64,000 nt of DNA. It comes from Streptomyces sp. NBC_01463. Lineage in GTDB: Bacteria; Actinomycetota; Actinomycetes; Streptomycetales; Streptomycetaceae. How positions within the stretch are numbered: position 1 is the stretch's first letter; every line of letters begins with the position of its first letter. Shown in pieces: positions 50,996 to 60,085 of the stretch. A model generated the notes under the pieces. That model saw only the letters and a program-made list of their open reading frames with translations, was not told the origin of the DNA and did not search any database. Position numbers and translations under genes: made by a program. The stretch lies in the NCBI GenBank assembly GCA_036227345.1, contig CP109468.1, forward strand, positions 5,084,001 through 5,148,000, given 5' to 3'.

Positions 50996-52342
50996 GTGTC
51001 CGCGAATCCCGCGTCCGCCACCACCGACGAGCCCTCCGGCTCCGGTTTCCGCATACCCAAGGTCCCGTTCTGGGCCCAGATCGTCGCCGGTCTCGTCCTC
51101 GGCGTCCTGCTCGGCTGGCTCACCCGCAGCTACGACATCGAGTGGCTCTACACCACGCTCGACAAGGTCGGCCACATCTTCGTCCAGCTGCTGAAGCTGG
51201 CCGTCGCGCCCCTCGTCTTCTTCGCGATCCTGGTGTCGATCACCAACCTGCGCAAGGTCAACAACGCCGCCCGGCTGGCCACCCGCACGCTGCTCTGGTT
51301 CATGATCACCTCACTGATCGCGGTCGCCATCGGCCTCGCGATCGGCCTGATCACCAACCCGGGCTCCGGCACCGGCCTCACGCCGAAGGACGGCAAGGCC
51401 CCCGAGCACGCGGGCTCCTGGCTCGACTTCCTGACCGGCATCATCCCGGACAACGTGATCACGCCGTTCACCGAGCTGAACGTCCTGCAGATCGTCTTCA
51501 TGGCCGCCGTCGCCGGCATCGCCGCACTGAAGCTCGGCGAGAAGGCCCAGCCGATCCTCACCCTCAGCGAGTCCATCCTGGAGCTCCTCCAGAAGGCCCT
51601 GTGGTGGGTCATCCGCCTCGCCCCCCTCGGCACCGTCGGCCTCATCGGCTACGCGATCGCCGACTACGGCTGGGACCTGATCGGCAAGTACGCGACCTTC
51701 ACCGCCGACGTCTACATCGGCTGCGCCCTGGTGATGTTCGGCGTCTACCCGCTGCTGCTCGCCACCGTCGCCAAGGTCAGCCCGATCCAGTTCTTCAAGG
51801 GCGCCTGGCCCGCGATCCAGCTGGCCTTCGTCTCCCGCTCCTCGGTCGGCACGATGCCGGTCACCCAGAAGGTCACCGAGCGCCTCGGCGTCCCGAAGGA
51901 GTACGCCTCCTTCGCGGTCCCGTTCGGCGCGACGACCAAGATGGACGGCTGCGCCGCGATCTACCCGGCACTCGCCGCGATCTTCATCGCGCAGATCTTC
52001 GACGTGCAGTTGGGTGTCGGTGACTACATCCTCATCGCGTTCGTCTCGGTGATCGGCTCGGCGGCCACCGCCGGTCTCACCGGCGCCACGGTCATGCTGA
52101 CCCTGACGCTGTCGACGCTGGGCCTCCCGCTGGAGGGCGTCGGCCTGCTGATGGCCATCGACCCGATCCTGGACATGATGCGGACGGCAACGAACGTTGC
52201 AGGTCAGGCGCTCGTCCCGGTGATCGTCTCGGCCCGCGAGAAGATCCTCGACCACGACGCGTACAACTCGGCCTCGGCCTCCCCGGTCGACGACGTCGAG
52301 GTGCGCGAGAACGAGCCGGAGCGCGTGGCGGTCGCCGCGTAA
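50996..52342 (+). CDS. DAACS-family symporter (dicarboxylate/cystine type)
   Basis: The 448-residue membrane protein belongs to the dicarboxylate/amino acid:cation symporter family. It has ~8 spans plus re-entrant loops, including the conserved SRSSVGTMPVT and later GATTKMDGCAAIYPA and the MAIDPILDMMRTATNVAGQ helix. The family includes DctA (succinate), GltP (glutamate) and TcyP (cystine). The cysteine leader peptide upstream makes cystine import the best guess, but the substrate residues are not diagnostic to me. GTG at 50996 has GGAG seven bases upstream. A terminator follows. Confidence 0.85.
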   Translation: MSANPASATTDEPSGSGFRIPKVPFWAQIVAGLVLGVLLGWLTRSYDIEWLYTTLDKVGHIFVQLLKLAVAPLVFFAILVSITNLRKVNNAARLATRTLLWFMITSLIAVAIGLAIGLITNPGSGTGLTPKDGKAPEHAGSWLDFLTGIIPDNVITPFTELNVLQIVFMAAVAGIAALKLGEKAQPILTLSESILELLQKALWWVIRLAPLGTVGLIGYAIADYGWDLIGKYATFTADVYIGCALVMFGVYPLLLATVAKVSPIQFFKGAWPAIQLAFVSRSSVGTMPVTQKVTERLGVPKEYASFAVPFGATTKMDGCAAIYPALAAIFIAQIFDVQLGVGDYILIAFVSVIGSAATAGLTGATVMLTLTLSTLGLPLEGVGLLMAIDPILDMMRTATNVAGQALVPVIVSAREKILDHDAYNSASASPVDDVEVRENEPERVAVAA

Positions 52343-52359
52343 CCCCGCACGCACGACGC

Positions 52360-52399
52360 CAGGAGCGCCCCCGGTCCGCGGTGACCGGGGGCGCTCCTG
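52360..52399 (+). terminator. Terminator after the symporter gene
   Basis: CAGGAGCGCCCCCGGT and ACCGGGGGCGCTCCTG form a perfect 16-bp stem with an eight-base loop, 17 bases after the stop. Confidence 0.9.
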
Positions 52400-52544
52400 T
52401 GCGTCGAGGCCACCCCCGGCCCGCCTCGCGGAGTCGGCCACTTCCGGCCGTTCGGGCGTGCGGCGACTGCTCCGTACGACGGCCCGATGGCCCGCGCCGT
52501 AGTCTTACCGAGGAGTAGCGCAGCGGGGGTGGGAGGAAGTCGAC

Positions 52545-53183
52545 GTGGGTGCTGTGAAGAGCAAACGGATGCCACGCGCGGTGCGTGAGCAGCAGATGAT
52601 GGATGCCGCGGTACAGATCTTCGGGCAGCGCGGATTCCGTGCGGCCTCGATGGACGAGATCGCCGAGCTGGCCGGGGTGTCCAAGCCGCTGGTCTATCTC
52701 TATCTGAACTCCAAGGACGAACTCTTCTCCGCCTGCATCAGGCGTGAGGCGAACGCCCTGGTCGACGCGGTGCGGGTGGCGGCGGAGCCGGGGCTGCCCG
52801 CGGACCGGCAACTGTGGTCGGGGCTCCGGGCGTTCTTCACGCACACCGCGGAGAACCCGGACGGCTGGGCGGTGTTGTACCGGCAGGCGCGGACGCACGG
52901 GGAGCCGTTCGCCACCGAGGTGAACGTGATGCGCGAGGAGATCGTTGCGTTCGTGACGGGTCTGATCGGGGCCGCGGCGCGCGAGGTGCACGACGATCCG
53001 GCGCTCGCGGACCGCGATGTGGCGGGGCTCGCGCAGGCGTTGGTGGGCGCCGCGGAGGCGCTCGCCGGCTGGGCCAACGAGACTCCGGGCGTCTCGTCCA
53101 AGGAGGCCGCGGCCACCTTGATGAACTTCTCCTGGGCGGGCCTGGAGAACCTGATGAACGGGCGTCCCTGGAGGGCCTCGTAG
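52545..53183 (+). CDS. TetR/AcrR-family regulator
   Basis: The 212-residue protein has a TetR helix-turn-helix (residues ~15-60: MMDAAVQIFGQRGFRAASMDEIAELAGVSKPLVYLYLNSKDELF) and a TetR_C domain. It starts at GTG behind GGGAGGAAG. It is convergent with the MaoC gene and is the nearest candidate repressor of the MaoC/FabG/thiolase locus, whose paired TTACTC-N2-GAGTAA operators lie about 2.3 kb downstream; this link is inferred. Confidence 0.9.
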   Translation: MGAVKSKRMPRAVREQQMMDAAVQIFGQRGFRAASMDEIAELAGVSKPLVYLYLNSKDELFSACIRREANALVDAVRVAAEPGLPADRQLWSGLRAFFTHTAENPDGWAVLYRQARTHGEPFATEVNVMREEIVAFVTGLIGAAAREVHDDPALADRDVAGLAQALVGAAEALAGWANETPGVSSKEAAATLMNFSWAGLENLMNGRPWRAS

Positions 53184-53315
53184 GCCGGTGCCCGGAGCCG
53201 CAGCCGCAGCTTTCGCGGTCCGGGCCGGATCGTCGGCCGGGTGCGGATCAGCACCCGGGCCCACCGGACGGCCCGTGTCCGCTGAACCCGCCGGACCGGG
53301 GACGTCGCCGGGCGG

Positions 53316-54143
53316 TCAGGTCCGGAGCCCCGCCGTCCCCGTCAGGTGGACGCGGTCGTCGTCGCCGCGGAGCTGGAAGGCGGTGCCGTCCGCCGCGTAG
53401 GTGACGGTGCCGGGCAGCAGGACGGGTGCCTTGAAGTCGGCCCGGACCGAGCGGATCAGGTGCGGCTGCGGGGACTCGGCGAGGCAGCGGGCGACGGTCC
53501 ACATGCCGTGGGCGATGGCGCGGGGGAAGCCGAACAGCCGGGCGGTCAGCGGGTGGAGGTGGATCGGGTTGCGGTCGCCCGACGCTGCTCCGTAGCGCCG
53601 TCCGAGGTCGGCGGGCAGCCGCCACTCGGTGACGGCGGGGGGAGCCGGTTCCGGAGCGGCGGGCGGGGGCGGCGGTGCGGGTTCCGTACGGGGGGCGTGC
53701 CGGGAGAGGTAGCCGCTGCGCGACTCCCACACCAGCTCGTCCGACAGCCGTGCCTCGGTGACCACCGTCACCTCGGTGCCGCGCCGGTGCGGGGTCAGTT
53801 CCGTTGCGTACACGGTGAGTTCGAGCCGGTCGGTGGGGTGCAGGGTGCGGTGTGCGGTGATCTCGATCCAGGTGTGGACGAGTCCGGTGACCGGCAGCGG
53901 GAAGTTCCGGCGGGTCATCAGCCGCATGGCGAGGGGGAAGGCCAGGACGTGCGGGTAGGTGACCGGCAGGGTGCCCGATTCGGCGAAGCCGCAGATCCTG
54001 CTGTACGCGGCCAGTGGCCCGGCGGCGAGGGGTGCGGCCGGGAGGTGCGGCCGGTCGGCCGGCAGCGCGGCACCGGGCCTGCCCGCCTTCTTGAACGGGG
54101 AGGTGAGGGCGCCGCGCGCCAGGGAGAGGATCAGGCTCGGCAT
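53316..54143 (-). CDS. MaoC-type (R)-specific enoyl/hydroxyacyl dehydratase
   Basis: The 275-residue protein has a degenerate N-terminal hot-dog half, a Pro-rich linker (~152-168) and a C-terminal MaoC hot-dog domain with catalytic Asp190 and His195 in YGAASGDRNPIHLHP. It hydrates enoyl thioesters or dehydrates (3R)-hydroxyacyl thioesters. Together with the FabG-like gene four bases upstream and the divergent thiolase, the order resembles the mycobacterial htdX-fabG4-fadA2 group. Substrate chain length is unknown. Confidence 0.88.
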   Translation of the reverse strand: MPSLILSLARGALTSPFKKAGRPGAALPADRPHLPAAPLAAGPLAAYSRICGFAESGTLPVTYPHVLAFPLAMRLMTRRNFPLPVTGLVHTWIEITAHRTLHPTDRLELTVYATELTPHRRGTEVTVVTEARLSDELVWESRSGYLSRHAPRTEPAPPPPPAAPEPAPPAVTEWRLPADLGRRYGAASGDRNPIHLHPLTARLFGFPRAIAHGMWTVARCLAESPQPHLIRSVRADFKAPVLLPGTVTYAADGTAFQLRGDDDRVHLTGTAGLRT

Positions 54144-54147
54144 CCGG

Positions 54148-55467
54148 TCACGCCCCCAGCAGGCTCTGGCCGCAGACCCGGACGATCTGGCCGTTGACGG
54201 CGCTGGACGCGGGCTGGGCGAACCAGGCGGTCGTCTCGGCGACGTCGACCGGGAGGCCGCCCTGGGAGAGGGAGTTCATCCGGCGGCCGGCCTCCCGGAT
54301 GAAGAGGGGGACGGCCGCGGTCATCTTCGTCTCGATGAAGCCGGGGGCGACCGCGTTGACCGTGACGCCGTGGTCGGCGGCGGCGCGCGGGGCGAGCGAG
54401 CGGACCAGGCCGATGATGCCCGCCTTGCTGGCCGCGTAGTTGGTCTGGCCGTTGTTGCCCGCGATGCCCGCGATGGACGCGGTGGCGACGATCCGGCCGC
54501 CGCGGTTGACCGTGCCGGCCTTCAGCAGGGCGTCGGTGGTGCGCAGGACGCTGTCGAGGTTGACGTCGATGACCGAGGCCCAGCGGTCGGCGGACATGTT
54601 GGCGAGCCGCCGGTCGCGGGTGATGCCGGCGTTGTGGACGAGGATGTCGAGGCCGTCCGGGGCGGCGGCGGCGATCCGTTCGGCGGCGTCGTCCGCGGTG
54701 ATGTCCAGCGGCAGGGCGGTGGCGCCGAGCCGGTCCGCGGTGCGCACCAGGTCCTCCTGGGCCTGCGGGATGTCCAGGCAGATGACGTGGGCGCCGTCCC
54801 GGGCCAGGACCGAGGCGACCGAGGCGCCGATGCCGCGGGCGGCGCCGGTGACCAGGGCGGTGCGTCCGGTGAGCGGGGCGGCCCAGTCGGCGACCGGGTC
54901 GGGGGCGGCCGCGGTGACCTCGATGACCTGGCCGCTGATGTAGGCGGAGCGGGGGGAGAGCAGGAAGCGCAGGGTGGACTCGGCGCCGGCGACCGCGCCG
55001 GGTGCGATGCGCAGCAGCTGGACGGTGGCGCCCTTGCCGATCTCCTTGCCGAGTGAGCGCACGAAGCCTTCGAGGGCCTGCTGGGCGGCTGCCTGGTGGT
55101 GGTCGTCCGGGGACGGGTGCACTCCGACGACGACGACGCGGCCGCCCGGTGCGAGGGAGCGGACGACCGGGTGGAGTGCGGCGTGTACGGCTCCGAGTCC
55201 GGCGGCGGTGTCGACGGCCGTCGCGTCCAGGACGATTCCGGCGGGCCGGTCGGCGCGTGCCACGACCTCCGGTCCGCAGACGGCGAGGACGGCGCCGAGC
55301 TCCTCCGTGACGGCGGAGTCCCCGGCCGTGAGATGGAGGACGGGGCCGGTGAGCGCCGGGGTCTCCAGTGTCCAGCGGCGCAGCCGGGCGGGCTGCGGCA
55401 GGCCAAGTTTCCGGGTCACGAAGCGGCCGGTTGCTGTGCCGGTGAGGTGCAGATAGCGGTCGGCCAT
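54148..55467 (-). CDS. High-molecular-weight 3-oxoacyl-ACP/CoA reductase (FabG4-like)
   Basis: The 439-residue protein is longer than ordinary FabG (~245). A degenerate N-terminal Rossmann-like domain (residues ~1-200) precedes a complete SDR domain with TGAARGIGASVASVL (~215-230), NNAG-like HNAGITRDR, and Tyr/Lys in NYAASKAGIIGLV. This matches the mycobacterial FabG4 (HMwFabG) type, which reduces 3-oxoacyl-CoA or ACP substrates. It is co-directional with the MaoC gene (four-base gap), and its promoter shares operators with the divergent thiolase. Confidence 0.9.
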   Translation of the reverse strand: MADRYLHLTGTATGRFVTRKLGLPQPARLRRWTLETPALTGPVLHLTAGDSAVTEELGAVLAVCGPEVVARADRPAGIVLDATAVDTAAGLGAVHAALHPVVRSLAPGGRVVVVGVHPSPDDHHQAAAQQALEGFVRSLGKEIGKGATVQLLRIAPGAVAGAESTLRFLLSPRSAYISGQVIEVTAAAPDPVADWAAPLTGRTALVTGAARGIGASVASVLARDGAHVICLDIPQAQEDLVRTADRLGATALPLDITADDAAERIAAAAPDGLDILVHNAGITRDRRLANMSADRWASVIDVNLDSVLRTTDALLKAGTVNRGGRIVATASIAGIAGNNGQTNYAASKAGIIGLVRSLAPRAAADHGVTVNAVAPGFIETKMTAAVPLFIREAGRRMNSLSQGGLPVDVAETTAWFAQPASSAVNGQIVRVCGQSLLGA

Positions 55468-55495
55468 TGTCCAGACTCCCTGCTCGGTCGTAGAT

Positions 55496-55525
55496 TTACT
55501 CCAGAGTAAGGTTACTCAAGAGTCA
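55496..55525. promoter_or_regulatory. Paired operators between fabG4-like and thiolase genes
   Basis: TTACTC-CA-GAGTAA (55496-55509) is a perfect 14-bp palindrome with a two-base centre. TTACTC-AA-GAGTCA (55512-55525) repeats it with one mismatch, 16 bases downstream. They occupy most of the 85-base divergent spacer, so both transcription units are probably controlled by one dimeric regulator, likely TetR-type. Confidence 0.75.
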
Positions 55526-55552
55526 GGAGTAGGTCGAGATGAGTTGGTCGCG

Positions 55553-56821
55553 ATGATCCCCCTCGCACTCCCGCAGCCCCGCCGGGTCGCGGTCATCGGC
55601 GGCAGCCGTATCCCCTTCGCGCGCTCCGACGGCCCGTACGCGCAGGCCTCCAACCAGCAGATGCTCACCGCCGCGCTGAACGGTCTGGTCGAGCGCTTCG
55701 GGCTCCAGGGGCAGCAGGTCGGCGAGTTCGCGGCGGGTGCGGTCCTCAAGCACAGCCGGGACTTCAACCTCGCCCGGGAGACCGTCCTCGGCTCGGAACT
55801 CGACCCGCGCACTCCCGCGTACGACATCCAGCAGGCCTGCGGCACCGGCCTCCAGGCCGTGATCGCCGCCGCCAACAAGATCATGCTCGGGGCGGTCGAC
55901 TCAGCGGTCGCGGGCGGTGCGGACACCACCAGCGACGCGCCGCTCGGCGTCAACGACGAGCTGCGCCGGCTGCTGCTGGCCGCGCGGCGCGCGAAGTCGG
56001 CGGGCGGTAAGGCGGCGGCTCTCGCCGGGGTACGTCCCCGCCACCTCGTCCCGGACATCCCGCGCAACGCCGAACCGCGCACCGGACTCTCGATGGGCGA
56101 CCACGCGGCGGTCACCGCCCGGCAGTGGGACATCGGCCGCGCGGAGCAGGACCTGCTCGCCGCCACCAGCCACCAGCGGCTCGCCGCCGCCTACGACCGG
56201 GGCTTCCTCGACGACCTCGTCGTCCCGTACCTCGGGCTGGAGCGCGACCAGAACCTGCGCCCCGGCTCCACGGTGGAGAAACTCGCCACGCTGAAGCCGG
56301 TGTTCGGCGCGGACCACCCGGACGCGACGATGACCGCGGGGAACTCCACGCCGCTCACGGACGGCGCCGCGACGGTGCTGCTGGCGAGCGAGGAGTGGGC
56401 GGAGCGGCACGGACTGGAGCCGCTGGCCTACCTCTCGCTGTACGAGACGGCCGCGGTCGACTACGTGGGCGGTGAGGACGGGCTGCTGATGGCGCCCGCC
56501 TACGCCGTGCCGCGGCTGCTGGAGCGGGCCGGTCTCGGCGTCGAGGACTTCGACCTCTTCGAGGTGCACGAGGCCTTCGCCTCGCAGGTGCTCGCCACCC
56601 TGGCGGCCTGGGAGAAGCAGGGGCTCGCACCCGTCGACCGGGAGAAGCTCAACGTGGCGGGGTCGTCCCTCGCCACCGGGCACCCGTTCGCCGCGACGGG
56701 CGCCCGGATCGTCGCCACCCTCGCCGAGCTCCTCGCGGAGCGCGGCGCCCCGGGACGCGGACTGATCTCGATCTGCGCGGCGGGCGGCCAGGGCGTCACG
56801 GCGATCCTCGAACGCGCCTGA
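55553..56821 (+). CDS. Acetyl-CoA C-acyltransferase (thiolase)
   Basis: The 422-residue protein is a full thiolase with Cys96 in QQACGTGLQA (acyl-enzyme nucleophile), His377 in LATGHPFAATGAR and Cys408 in SICAAGGQG (base). It cleaves 3-oxoacyl-CoA or condenses acyl-CoAs. It is divergent from the FabG4-like gene across twin operators and is followed by an acyl-CoA ligase gene, so fatty acid or other acyl-chain degradation is the likely role. ATG 55553 is preferred; TTG 55544 is an alternative. Confidence 0.92.
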   Translation: MIPLALPQPRRVAVIGGSRIPFARSDGPYAQASNQQMLTAALNGLVERFGLQGQQVGEFAAGAVLKHSRDFNLARETVLGSELDPRTPAYDIQQACGTGLQAVIAAANKIMLGAVDSAVAGGADTTSDAPLGVNDELRRLLLAARRAKSAGGKAAALAGVRPRHLVPDIPRNAEPRTGLSMGDHAAVTARQWDIGRAEQDLLAATSHQRLAAAYDRGFLDDLVVPYLGLERDQNLRPGSTVEKLATLKPVFGADHPDATMTAGNSTPLTDGAATVLLASEEWAERHGLEPLAYLSLYETAAVDYVGGEDGLLMAPAYAVPRLLERAGLGVEDFDLFEVHEAFASQVLATLAAWEKQGLAPVDREKLNVAGSSLATGHPFAATGARIVATLAELLAERGAPGRGLISICAAGGQGVTAILERA

Positions 56822-56917
56822 GCGGCACAGAAGTTGAGCACGGTCCGGCGACGGCAGCAGGGCCTGTCGCCGGACGGACCAGGTGAACCGCCCGACCCCG
56901 ACGCCGAGGAGCCGCAC

Positions 56918-58831
56918 GTGTCCACGCCACCCGCCCCTTCCCCCGCACCCGCCACGCCCGTCCTGGTCGAGCCGACGAAGGTCAGGGCCGCCGACGGCAC
57001 CGTCCAGCAGGTCTCCGTACCGGCGTTCGCGGCGCCCGTCCGCCGCGGTTCGCTCGCCGAGATCCCGTTCGACAACGCCCGCGAGGCGCCCGCCGACGCG
57101 GTGCTCAGCCGCAAGCAGCCGGACGGCGGCTGGCAGGACGTGACGGCCGCGGAGTTCGCCGCCGAGGTCCTCGCCGTCGCCAAGGGCCTGATCGCGGAGG
57201 GCCTGCGGGGCGGCGACCGCATCGCGATCATGGCCCGTACGACGTACGAGTGGACGCTGCTCGACTTCGCGTCCTGGGCCGCCGGTCTGGTCACCGTCCC
57301 CATCTACCCGACCTCGTCCGCCTTCCAGGCCCGCTGGATACTCCAGGACTCCGGCGCGGTCGCCTGCGCCGTCGAGACGGCGGAGCAGGGCCGCATCATC
57401 AGCCAGGAACGCAAACAGCTCGGCGACCTCACCCACCTCTGGCAGTTCGACACGGGCGCGCTGGGCCGGCTGAAGAAGCTCGGCAGGGACGTCCCCGACG
57501 ACGCCGTCGCCGCCCGACGTGCCACCCTGGAACCGGAGACCCCGGCCACCCTCATCTACACCTCGGGCACCACCGGCCGCCCCAAGGGCTGCGTCCTGAC
57601 GCACGGCAACTTCTTCGCCGAGGTCGACAACGCCATCGAGCTGCTGCACCCGGTGTTCCGGTCGGTCAGCAAGTACCCGGCGTCCACCCTGCTGTTCCTG
57701 CCGCTGTCCCACGTCTTCGGCCGGATGGTCGCGATCGGCTGTCTGCGCGCCCGGGTCCGCCTCGGACACGCCCCCTCGATCCGGACCGAGGACCTCCTGG
57801 CCGACCTGGCCGGCTTCAAGCCGTCGTTCCTGCTGGCCATCCCGTACGTCCTGGAGAAGGTCTACAACACCGGCCGGGCCACCGCCGAGAAGATGGGCCG
57901 CGCCTCCTCCTTCGACCGGGCCGCCCGGATCGCCCAGCGGTACGGGCAGGCCGTCGAGGCCGCCGAGCACGGCACCGGCCCCGGGCCGGGCCCCGGGCTC
58001 CGGCTGGCCCGCGCGCTCTACGACCCGCTGGTCTACCGCCGCATCCGGGCCGCGCTCGGCGGTCACGTCCGGTACGCCATCTGCGGCGGCTCCCCGCTGG
58101 GCAGCAGGCTCGCCGCCTTCTACGCGGGCGCCGGCATCGAGATCTTCGAGGGCTACGGGCTGACGGAGACCACCGCGGCCGCCACCGTCACCCCGCCGCT
58201 CAAACCGCGCCTGGGCACGGTCGGCTGGCCGATGCCGGGCACCGCCGTGCGCATCGCCGAGGACGGCGAGGTGCTGCTCAGCGGCGGCCAGGTCTTCCAG
58301 GGCTACTGGGACACCGAGCGGGGCGCGGCCGTCCCAGTGCTGGACGGCGGCTGGTTCGCCACCGGTGACCTGGGCGCGCTCGACGAGGACGGCTACCTCA
58401 CGATCACCGGCCGCAAGAAGGACATCATCATCACCTCGGGCGGCAAGAACGTCACCCCGGCCCCGCTGGAGGACTGGCTGCGCGCCCATCCGCTGGTCAG
58501 CCAGTGCATGGTGGTCGGCGACAACCGCTCGTTCATCACCGCCCTGATCACCCTGGAGCCGGACGGGCTCTCCCACTGGCGGCAGATGAAGAAGAAGCAG
58601 GGCGTCCCGATGAGCGAACTCGTCCGCGACGAGGAGCTGCACACCTCCCTGCAGCGCGCGGTGGACGAGGCCAACCGGCTCGTCTCGCGGGCCGAGTCGA
58701 TCCGTAAGTTCACCGTCCTGACGGTGGACTTCACCGAGGAGGGCGGCCATCTGACACCGTCGCTGAAGCTGAAGCGGGACGCGATCGCGCGGGACTTCGA
58801 GGCGGAGATCGAGGAGCTGTACCGGAAGTAG
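56918..58831 (+). CDS. Long-chain acyl-CoA ligase (AMP-binding)
   Basis: The 637-residue ANL enzyme has the phosphate loop YTSGTTGRPKG (~213-223), GYGLTETTA (~410), TGDLG (~485) and the catalytic Lys in GRKKDIIITSGGKNV. It is close to bacterial FadD15-type long-chain acyl-CoA synthetases. GTG at 56918 follows GAGGAG by six bases; longer upstream frames add a Pro/Asp-rich stretch. Gene order after the thiolase suggests activation of fatty acids for the same pathway. Confidence 0.92.
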   Translation: MSTPPAPSPAPATPVLVEPTKVRAADGTVQQVSVPAFAAPVRRGSLAEIPFDNAREAPADAVLSRKQPDGGWQDVTAAEFAAEVLAVAKGLIAEGLRGGDRIAIMARTTYEWTLLDFASWAAGLVTVPIYPTSSAFQARWILQDSGAVACAVETAEQGRIISQERKQLGDLTHLWQFDTGALGRLKKLGRDVPDDAVAARRATLEPETPATLIYTSGTTGRPKGCVLTHGNFFAEVDNAIELLHPVFRSVSKYPASTLLFLPLSHVFGRMVAIGCLRARVRLGHAPSIRTEDLLADLAGFKPSFLLAIPYVLEKVYNTGRATAEKMGRASSFDRAARIAQRYGQAVEAAEHGTGPGPGPGLRLARALYDPLVYRRIRAALGGHVRYAICGGSPLGSRLAAFYAGAGIEIFEGYGLTETTAAATVTPPLKPRLGTVGWPMPGTAVRIAEDGEVLLSGGQVFQGYWDTERGAAVPVLDGGWFATGDLGALDEDGYLTITGRKKDIIITSGGKNVTPAPLEDWLRAHPLVSQCMVVGDNRSFITALITLEPDGLSHWRQMKKKQGVPMSELVRDEELHTSLQRAVDEANRLVSRAESIRKFTVLTVDFTEEGGHLTPSLKLKRDAIARDFEAEIEELYRK

Positions 58832-58928
58832 GGCGGGTCGACGCCCCTGGTGGGGACGGGAGTTCCCCCAGGGGGCGGCCGGCTGTGGCAGACTCTGCTC
58901 CCTTTGCCTGTTCCTGCTGGGGGGAATC

Positions 58929-59501
58929 ATGCGCCACCTCGTCACCGCTTCCACGCTCGCGGCCGCCTGCTGCCTGAGCCTGACGGCCTGCACGGGGGGC
59001 AGCGACGACCGGAGTACGCCCGAGCCGAGCCCGCGCCCCACGCTCAGGCTGGGGCAGAGCGCGGACACCGCAGGTGTCGGTGGCCGGGGGGCTGCCCGGA
59101 TCACCCCGGACACGGTCGTCTACACCGACCGCACCGGCTTCGGCGCCCCGGAGCACGGCCTCTTCGCTGTCGTGACCTACCAGTCCAGGAACCGGACCAC
59201 GTCGCGTGTGACGACGACAGCCGGGCAGGGCGGCCTGCGATGGACGACCGCGGACGGGCGCACGGTCACGGACAGGAACAGCAAGGCCGCGACAGGCGTG
59301 GTTCCCATCGGATTCAGCGAAGGCGGAGCGGCCCTTCCCCCCGAGGTGGGCCACCAGGACGTGGCGGTCTTCGACATCGCCGCGGCCGAGCGGGGCGGCA
59401 CGCTCATCTACGTCGACGGCGACGGCACCGCCTTCCGTTGGAAGATCCCCGCGAGCGACTCCGGGTCTGCGGTTCCCGCGCTGAAGTTCGCCTTGGACTG
59501 A
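58929..59501 (+). CDS. Lipoprotein of unknown function
   Basis: The 190-residue precursor has a signal peptide with lipobox LTAC (Cys ~21), a Thr/Pro-rich spacer, then a beta-rich region (ITPDTVVYTDRTGFGAPEHG, FDIAAAERGGTLIYVDGDGT). No family is recognised. The start is ATG 58929 behind GGGGGGAATC. It lies between the acyl-CoA ligase gene and a small membrane gene and may be independent of the metabolic operon. Confidence 0.75.
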   Translation: MRHLVTASTLAAACCLSLTACTGGSDDRSTPEPSPRPTLRLGQSADTAGVGGRGAARITPDTVVYTDRTGFGAPEHGLFAVVTYQSRNRTTSRVTTTAGQGGLRWTTADGRTVTDRNSKAATGVVPIGFSEGGAALPPEVGHQDVAVFDIAAAERGGTLIYVDGDGTAFRWKIPASDSGSAVPALKFALD

Positions 59502-59633
59502 GAGCACCTGCGCGATCGACCTCCAGAACCCGTGATGCGCGGCGCGACAAAGTGATCCGTGGAGCAGTCTGTCCGGCGGGAACTGGGTACGGGTACTCAG
59601 GCCCGGTCCCGTCGGGGAGTGCAGGCTCACGGT

Positions 59634-59933
59634 ATGAGAGCGATGTGGGAGGACGCGGCGCTGGCGGTCCTGACGGCGTTGGTGGGTCTGTTCCTCGGCC
59701 TCCTGGCGGCCCTGGGGGTGTTGGGAGCGAGCATGTCCGGAGGGGACTATCCCCGCACGAGCTCCGGCGAGTGGGTGGTGGCTCTGGGGGCGGCGGCCGT
59801 GGCGGTGGCCGCTCCGGCACTGGTCGCCCTGATCGCGTGGCGCCGCAAGCTGTGGCTCACGATGGCAGTCCAGGCACTGCTGTTTCTCACGCTGGCGGGT
59901 CTCGCACTGTCGTGGGGCGTCCAGTCGCTCTGA
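59634..59933 (+). CDS. Small membrane protein, unknown function
   Basis: The 99-residue protein (from ATG 59634) has three hydrophobic segments: LAVLTALVGLFLGLLAALGV, WVVALGAAAVAVAAPALVALI and LTMAVQALLFLTLAGLAL, joined by short polar loops. No family is recognised. A longer in-frame start at 59559 would add an Arg-rich stretch and is unlikely. The gap to the next gene contains the CTGACG-type operators. Confidence 0.6.
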   Translation: MRAMWEDAALAVLTALVGLFLGLLAALGVLGASMSGGDYPRTSSGEWVVALGAAAVAVAAPALVALIAWRRKLWLTMAVQALLFLTLAGLALSWGVQSL

Positions 59934-59991
59934 TGCGGCGGCGACAACGCGATCTGCGGTCCCCGAACTCCTTCTGCCCATCCACCCCTTG

Positions 59992-60047
59992 CCTGATGAT
60001 GCGTCAGGTACGACGATGACCCCGCTTGCTATGTGACGAGTCGTCAG
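59992..60047 (+). promoter_or_regulatory. Two CTGACG-N3-CGTCAG-like operators before the LLM/SDR operon
   Basis: CTGATG-ATG-CGTCAG (59993-60007) and GTGACG-AGT-CGTCAG (60033-60047) each differ by one base from the palindrome CTGACG-N3-CGTCAG. The second lies about 40 bases before the oxidoreductase start. The same motif recurs at 61858 and 61920. Confidence 0.7.
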
Positions 60048-60085
60048 ATTCGTGTCAGGGTCACCCAGGGGAAGGAGGCCGTTCG

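Noticed and set aside
55901..59113. 1070-residue minus-strand frame
   Set aside because: It lies opposite thiolase, acyl-CoA ligase and lipoprotein genes with recognisable catalytic motifs; the frame is low-complexity and has no domain.
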